A stretch of DNA of 27,549 bases from Terrimesophilobacter sp036833635 (GTDB lineage: Bacteria; Actinomycetota; Actinomycetes; Actinomycetales; Microbacteriaceae). The position numbers and the translations under genes were made by a program. Location of the stretch: NCBI GenBank assembly GCA_036833635.1, contig DAITPJ010000019.1, positions 1-27,549 on the forward strand, written 5' to 3'. The notes beneath the pieces were generated by a model, which was not told the origin of the DNA, searched no databases, and saw only the letters and a list, made by a program, of their open reading frames with translations. Of the stretch, positions 23,144-27,549 are shown piece by piece. How positions within the stretch are numbered: position 1 is the first letter of the stretch; every line of letters begins with the position of its first letter.

Positions 23144-24604
23144 TCAGGCGCGCGCTTCCTCCGCCACCGCCTCAACGGTCCCGCCGTCCGCCGATGATGC
23201 TGATGGTCGCGCCCCCGGTCCCGTGAGGCGCGAGACGGCACGGCGCCACGCCGACCGCACGGGGTCGCGCCCAGCGGTCCCGTGCCTGCGAGCGCCCGTG
23301 CCCTGCGGCACCTGGGTGAGTATGACCCCGATCGCCTCGACGCTCGATTTCCGAAGGGAGTCCATAGCCCCTGCGAGCTGCGAGCGGAGCACGCGGGTGC
23401 TGTCGGCGACCATCACGGCCCCCTCCATGAGCGAACCGACAACGACGGCGTCGGCGACCGCCGTGACGGGGGCCGTGTCGATCACGAGGACGTCGTATCG
23501 AGTGACGAGTTCGCCCACGAGATCCGCCATGGCCGGAGATGCGATGAGCTCGCTCGGATCGGGCACCGGTGGCCCGGCCACGAGAACGTCGAGCCCGACC
23601 GGTTCCCACCGCTGAATGGGCGCGTTCCCTTCCAGCGGGGGATCGGAGAGCAGGTCCGTCAGCCCGGTCGTGGCGTCGAGACCCGTGATGCCGGCGATGG
23701 CAGGGTGCCGGATGTCCGCGTCGACGAGCAGCACCTGCCGTCCGCGCTCGGCGAAGGCGCTCGCGAGCCCCGCCGCGACGCGGGACGTGCCCTCCCCTGC
23801 CACAGACGACGTGACGAGAAGACCAAGGCTACGGTCGGGGTGACCCTGTGCGATGAGCTGGGCGACCGCCCGACGACAGTTCTCGGCATCCTGCGATGCG
23901 GATGCGGCTCGCCCCAGCGGCCGGAACAGTCCGCGCTGCCGCGCAAGCGTGCCCAGCAAGGGCGCCGACGTCACTGTCGCAAGGACCTCTGCGGTGTGGA
24001 CACGCGTGTCGAGGCGCTCGCGCAGCGCGATCGCGAGAATGGCAAGGATGAGCCCGATGAGGATGCCGACGAGCACGTTCCGCCTGATGTCGGGTGAGGA
24101 CGGTTCCGTCGGGGTGGTTGCGGAGGCGATGATGGCCACCGAGAGGGCACTGCTCTTGTCCTTGGTCGCGGGTGCGATATCGGTGACAGTGTCCGTGATG
24201 CTCTTCGCGAACTCGTTGGCGATCCTTGCAGCCAGCGCCGGGTCCGTGTTGGTGACTGCCGCATCCAGGATCACGGTGTTCTGCGGGGTCGTGACGGTGA
24301 TGGAGTCCGCGAGGACGTCCGGCGTCGTTCGAAGTCCAAGTTTCTCGATGACCGGGCCGAGGACGGTCGGGGACTCCGCGAGCTGCGCGAACGACAGCAT
24401 CTGGTTCTGCGTGTAGGTCGAGCCCTGGTTCAGGTCGCTCGCAGAGTCGCCGAAGCTCGGCGAGAAGTACAGCTTCGTCGTCGCCGTGTACAGCGGTGTC
24501 GCCGCCATGGATAATCCGAGGGCCGCGAGCCCGCCGAGCGCCGCCATGGCGATGAGCACCAGGCTGAAACGACGGAATGCGGCGAAGTAGTCGTGCGGGA
24601 TCAT
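23144..24604 (-). CDS. Wzz/BY-kinase-like chain-length protein with degenerate P-loop
   Basis: This 486-residue protein fuses a Wzz domain (helix 1 at about 13-35, external loop, helix 2 at about 178-195) to a cytoplasmic CpsD/Wzc-like ATPase domain (about 235-440). Such fusions control polysaccharide chain length and export through tyrosine autophosphorylation. Walker A' VLLVDADIRHP (291-301) and Walker B VLVIDTAPV (372-380) are intact. The Walker A loop, however, reads AGEGTSR (269-275) where GEGKS/T is expected, so the catalytic lysine is threonine (codon ACG). The C-terminal tail has no tyrosine, so the usual autophosphorylated cluster is missing. Kinase activity is therefore doubtful, while the Wzz part looks normal. 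ATG 24604 overlaps the stop of the polymerase gene. Confidence 0.88.
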   Translation of the reverse strand: MIPHDYFAAFRRFSLVLIAMAALGGLAALGLSMAATPLYTATTKLYFSPSFGDSASDLNQGSTYTQNQMLSFAQLAESPTVLGPVIEKLGLRTTPDVLADSITVTTPQNTVILDAAVTNTDPALAARIANEFAKSITDTVTDIAPATKDKSSALSVAIIASATTPTEPSSPDIRRNVLVGILIGLILAILAIALRERLDTRVHTAEVLATVTSAPLLGTLARQRGLFRPLGRAASASQDAENCRRAVAQLIAQGHPDRSLGLLVTSSVAGEGTSRVAAGLASAFAERGRQVLLVDADIRHPAIAGITGLDATTGLTDLLSDPPLEGNAPIQRWEPVGLDVLVAGPPVPDPSELIASPAMADLVGELVTRYDVLVIDTAPVTAVADAVVVGSLMEGAVMVADSTRVLRSQLAGAMDSLRKSSVEAIGVILTQVPQGTGARRHGTAGRDPVRSAWRRAVSRLTGPGARPSASSADGGTVEAVAEEARA

Positions 24605-25932
24605 GTCTGTACCTCACTCTTTCTGAGCGGTTTCGGGGCGGTGACAAGGGACGTCATTTCGGGCACGGCGGGATCCGACGTCGTCGCACGTGGCAGCTGG
24701 CTCGCCACTGCGAGTCCTGCGACGAACCCGACGAGGATCGAGTACTGGGTGATGAGGGCGACGGTCGCGAGTGCGGGGACCTGTGCGACGAAGGCGATCG
24801 TCGCGGCACTCGCCCGCCGACGGAGCACGAGTATGAGGGCCCAGAGGAGGGCGATGAGCACCGCGACGAGGGCGAGCGTGCCGCTCGAGAGGCCGGTGAG
24901 GATGAGCTGGCTGTCGATCGACCGGAACGTCCCGAAATAGACCTGGCCGTCCGCCGCTCGCCTGGCCGAATCCGACAGGCCGACGAGGTTCATGTCGCCG
25001 AGAAGCGAGAGCAGGTCGCCGCGGTAGGCTGCGCTCCCTGACGCTTCGGTCCCCGCGTCGTTGAACACCGTTGCGACGATCGGGAACAGGCCGAGCGAGA
25101 CGATCGTGACGATCGTGGCCAGGACGATCCGCATGCGCTGGGGGAAGGATTCGCGCAGAAAGAGAACCGAGAGCACGAGGCCGAGGAGGGCGCCGATCAT
25201 CCCGATCCGGCTGAACGTGACAACTGTGGCGGCGAGCATCACGAGAACCATGGCTCCGCGGATCGGAAACCGGAAGCGGGAGGCGATCGTGAGCGGGATG
25301 GCGATGGCGAAGGCGGAGCCGAGAGCGATCGAGTGCCCGAAAGCACCCTCCGCCCTGAGCAGGCCGGCGCGCTCCTGGAGCTGCCCCCATGCCAGGTACG
25401 CCGAGTTGTTCGCCGGGAGGTTCACGAAGAGATTCCACCGGGTGGCGAACTCCAGGATGGCAAGGCCCGCCACGATCGTGAATGTCACGCCTATGGCGCC
25501 GTAGAGCCACCCCAGGTCGATGCGCGCCGGCGCAGTGCGCCCCAGGATGTAGCCGACCGTGAAGTAGGCGGTGAGCGTGAACAGGAACGAGAGGGCGATG
25601 CCGGAGTCGTCCGTGAGAAGAGCTGTTGCGCCGACGACGATGAGCAGCACAACGAGGCCGTCGCTGATACTCAGCCGCACGCCTCTCAGCGGCAGCAGGC
25701 TTGCCACGACGAGGATCGCTGCAACGGAGGCGAGCGGCAGGAAGAAGTTGCCGCCGAAACCGAACGCGACGCCGACCCAGACGGGCACGAGGCCCATGAT
25801 GGCGAGCCAGAAGGCGAGCGCGAGCTTCGCCGAGGTGCGCAGGACGAGGAAGACCAGCACCGCCAGGACGACGCCGAGCCCGGTGCCGAGTGCACCGTCG
25901 ATGGCCGCCCCGGGGATCGCCATGGGTGTCAT
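24601..25932 (-). CDS. O-antigen polymerase/ligase-like membrane protein (Wzy-like)
   Basis: This 443-residue polytopic protein has about 11-12 hydrophobic helices and a large external loop (about 320-360, DAGTEASGSAAYRGDLL...). The segment VVTFSRIGMIGALLGLVLSVL matches the conserved Wzy_C/O-antigen ligase region. Its position between a GT4 gene and the Wzz-type regulator supports a role as the polymerase joining repeat units outside the membrane. ATG 25932 overlaps the stop of the upstream GT gene (ATGA), and its own stop overlaps the start of the Wzz gene. The long frame upstream of 25932 is a shadow of the neighbouring gene. Confidence 0.85.
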   Translation of the reverse strand: MTPMAIPGAAIDGALGTGLGVVLAVLVFLVLRTSAKLALAFWLAIMGLVPVWVGVAFGFGGNFFLPLASVAAILVVASLLPLRGVRLSISDGLVVLLIVVGATALLTDDSGIALSFLFTLTAYFTVGYILGRTAPARIDLGWLYGAIGVTFTIVAGLAILEFATRWNLFVNLPANNSAYLAWGQLQERAGLLRAEGAFGHSIALGSAFAIAIPLTIASRFRFPIRGAMVLVMLAATVVTFSRIGMIGALLGLVLSVLFLRESFPQRMRIVLATIVTIVSLGLFPIVATVFNDAGTEASGSAAYRGDLLSLLGDMNLVGLSDSARRAADGQVYFGTFRSIDSQLILTGLSSGTLALVAVLIALLWALILVLRRRASAATIAFVAQVPALATVALITQYSILVGFVAGLAVASQLPRATTSDPAVPEMTSLVTAPKPLRKSEVQT

Positions 25933-27095
25933 GCTAACCGCGCCCCGGCGATGGAGGCCACGCACTGCGAAATCTGCTCGCGATAGACCTGCGGCCCGTG
26001 GCGACACCGGGCGATCGCGATGTCGCCACGTCGCGCCGCCGACGAGGGTCCCCAGTGCTCGATCTCGGACTGCAGCGCATCCGCAAGGGCACTCGGGTTG
26101 CCGGGCGGAACCGTCGTCGCCGTGGCGTAGCCCGCGGTTGCCTCGAGCAGGCCGCTCGTTGCGCTCGCGATGACGGGTCGACCGCTGAGGATCGCCTCGA
26201 CGGCGGTGTCGCCGAACGGCTCGTCGACCAGGGACGGCACGACGACGACGTCCCCGGCGGTCACGACATCCCAGATGCAGGGCTGGAAGCCGTGGAATCG
26301 CACCTGGGCGTCGAGCTGCTTCTCCTTGACCTGCTCGCGAAGACGGCGTTCGTACCACTCGTAGCCGGGGAACGTCGCACCCACGACATCGAGCTGGGCG
26401 TTGACACCCCGATCCGCGAGGAGGGCAAGGGCATCGATCGCGACGTCGACGCCTTTGCGCGGCGACAGCCGCCCGACGTAGGTGACGTGCACGGGCGCCG
26501 TCAGCCGACGACGGGGCGACCGCGGATGCGGGGGGCCGGGGATGCCGTTGTAGATCACGACGACCCTGGCCCGCAGCCTCGGGATGGCGTCGCAGAGCAC
26601 GCCGGCGCTGAAGCGGCTGTTCGCCACGATCGACGTCGAGAGCAACAGTGGGAGCGCCAGCGCGGCCCTCACGATGCGGCTGGCAGAGGCCTCCCCTTCG
26701 TGCACGTGGCACAGCACGGGGACCCCGCGCAGGCGGCCGAGGACCTGCCACAGCGGGATCGTCATCGTGTTGACGTAGAGCACCCCGGGCCGCTCCCTCG
26801 CCAGCAGCCGCAGGCCGGAGACGAACCCGGCCGCTGCAGTGGCCAGGAGCCGCAGGATGCCCAGCGGCCGGAGCGCGCTCTTGCGCAGGACGGGGGTCAC
26901 GCAGAGGATCACCTCGGCGCCTCGCGCGACCAGTTCGGCGACGAGCGGGCCCCCTGTCGGCACCGTCACGACGACGCGCCAGCCGTCGTCGATGAGAGCG
27001 GTCGCGCTCTCCAGCAGCACCCGGTCGGAGCCGTAGAGCTCCGCACCCGGATGCGCCAGGAGCGCGGTGCCGCGCGGCCCATCCGCGCGGATCAC
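25929..27095 (-). CDS. Glycosyltransferase family 4
   Basis: This 388-residue GT-B enzyme has an N-terminal domain opening ALLAHPGAELYGSDRVLLESA and a C-terminal GT1-type domain. The latter contains VTYVGRLSPRKGVDVAIDAL, the donor-binding VVVPSLVDEPFGDTAVEAILSGRPVIAS (the EPFG-x4-E motif) and a late glycine-containing loop. It would transfer a sugar from a nucleotide donor with retention of configuration. I chose GTG 27095 because it overlaps the upstream stop (GTGA, 27092-27095). The open frame runs on upstream, but that part is a shadow of the secreted-domain gene. Confidence 0.88.
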   Translation of the reverse strand: MIRADGPRGTALLAHPGAELYGSDRVLLESATALIDDGWRVVVTVPTGGPLVAELVARGAEVILCVTPVLRKSALRPLGILRLLATAAAGFVSGLRLLARERPGVLYVNTMTIPLWQVLGRLRGVPVLCHVHEGEASASRIVRAALALPLLLSTSIVANSRFSAGVLCDAIPRLRARVVVIYNGIPGPPHPRSPRRRLTAPVHVTYVGRLSPRKGVDVAIDALALLADRGVNAQLDVVGATFPGYEWYERRLREQVKEKQLDAQVRFHGFQPCIWDVVTAGDVVVVPSLVDEPFGDTAVEAILSGRPVIASATSGLLEATAGYATATTVPPGNPSALADALQSEIEHWGPSSAARRGDIAIARCRHGPQVYREQISQCVASIAGARLA

Positions 27096-27549
27096 TGGGG
27101 CGGGCCGATGACGAGGTCGTCGAAGCGCACGGCCACCGGCACTGCGGTCGCGCTCGCGGACACGTAGGTCCGCAGGCCGACGGAGCCGGCGACCTGGAGT
27201 GCCGCGGTCGTGTCGGTCATCGCGGCCTGCCACGCGGCCGGCTCCGTCTGGCCGTCCGCCCAGACCTTCGCTCGGATCGTCGTCGGGGACGTCCCGGACA
27301 CCTCGAGCCGCACCTGGTAGGTCGCGCCCGGCGTGTAGCTGAGGCCGGCGGGGATGACCGTCTGCAGGATCGTGCTCCCCCGCAGCAGCTGCAGTCGCAT
27401 TGCGCCCGTCGCCTGCATCCACACCCGCGCCTGGTAGTTCGTGGACCCGACGTCGCGGCCGATGGCCGAGACGTAGATGCCACCCCCCGTGGACGCCTGG
27501 TCGGCGCTGAACGAGACGCGCAGGTTGACCGCCGTGGAACTGACGCCGG
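27092..27549 (-). CDS. Secreted LamG-like domain protein, C-terminal part (cut by window edge)
   Basis: At least 152 residues are encoded, open to the right edge without a start. The visible part is one beta-rich domain: TGGGIYVSAIGRDVGSTNYQAR, then LRLEVSG-type strands, then PAAWQAAMTDTTAALQVAGSVGLRTYV, ending VAVRFDDLVIGPPQ. It aligns by eye with the N-terminal domain of the beta-helix protein encoded at 12043-14748 (GVYAGLQVRSVAGSYYQAQ ... WQATARDG ... VGFDDVAAYSL). It is probably extracellular. Its stop overlaps the GT4 start, so a surface protein is translationally coupled to glycan assembly genes. Confidence 0.8.
   Translation of the reverse strand, partial: GVSSTAVNLRVSFSADQASTGGGIYVSAIGRDVGSTNYQARVWMQATGAMRLQLLRGSTILQTVIPAGLSYTPGATYQVRLEVSGTSPTTIRAKVWADGQTEPAAWQAAMTDTTAALQVAGSVGLRTYVSASATAVPVAVRFDDLVIGPPQ

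Overview
The window looks like chromosomal DNA of a high-GC actinobacterium, most likely a member of the Microbacteriaceae. This rests on the strongly G/C-biased third codon positions, many GTG starts, start/stop overlaps, candidate leaderless starts, and the gene families present. I see no rRNA, tRNA, CRISPR array, transposase or phage gene.

Region 1 (1-4890) is a sugar-uptake locus read leftward. It holds a ROK-family repressor, a XylF-like lipoprotein, a single-domain ATPase and a XylH-like permease. A strong 20-bp-arm hairpin lies between the binding-protein and ATPase genes, and a 12-bp palindrome lies just upstream of the binding-protein promoter. Two 62-bp palindromic repeats, 130 bp apart, sit downstream of the permease.

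Region 2 (4969-9440) is a compact leftward three-gene operon. It encodes a DUF2975 membrane protein, a YozG-type XRE regulator, and a 1234-residue zinc-ribbon polytopic membrane protein. The start and stop codons overlap throughout, and an AT-rich leader carries GATAG repeats. The role of the large membrane protein is unknown.

Region 3 (9491-11372) is recQ, read rightward from a probable near-leaderless promoter.

Region 4 (11382-27549) is a large exopolysaccharide or cell-surface glycan cluster that continues past the right edge. From left to right it holds: a TagD-like nucleotidyltransferase; a secreted beta-helix protein; a leftward operon GT4 - GT2 - polysaccharide pyruvyl transferase - FrhB-like Fe-S protein - Wzx-type flippase; a rightward operon GT2 - CDP-alcohol phosphotransferase - membrane-anchored protein; and a leftward operon secreted domain protein (partial) - GT4 - Wzy-like polymerase - Wzz/BY-kinase-like protein, in which every junction is a 4-base overlap. 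Together these genes could assemble, export and polymerise a glycan by a Wzx/Wzy route, possibly with pyruvyl and phospho-alcohol decoration. The chain-length regulator has lost its P-loop lysine. A homologous secreted domain occurs in proteins at both ends of the cluster. No initiating phosphoglycosyl transferase is seen, so it presumably lies outside the window.
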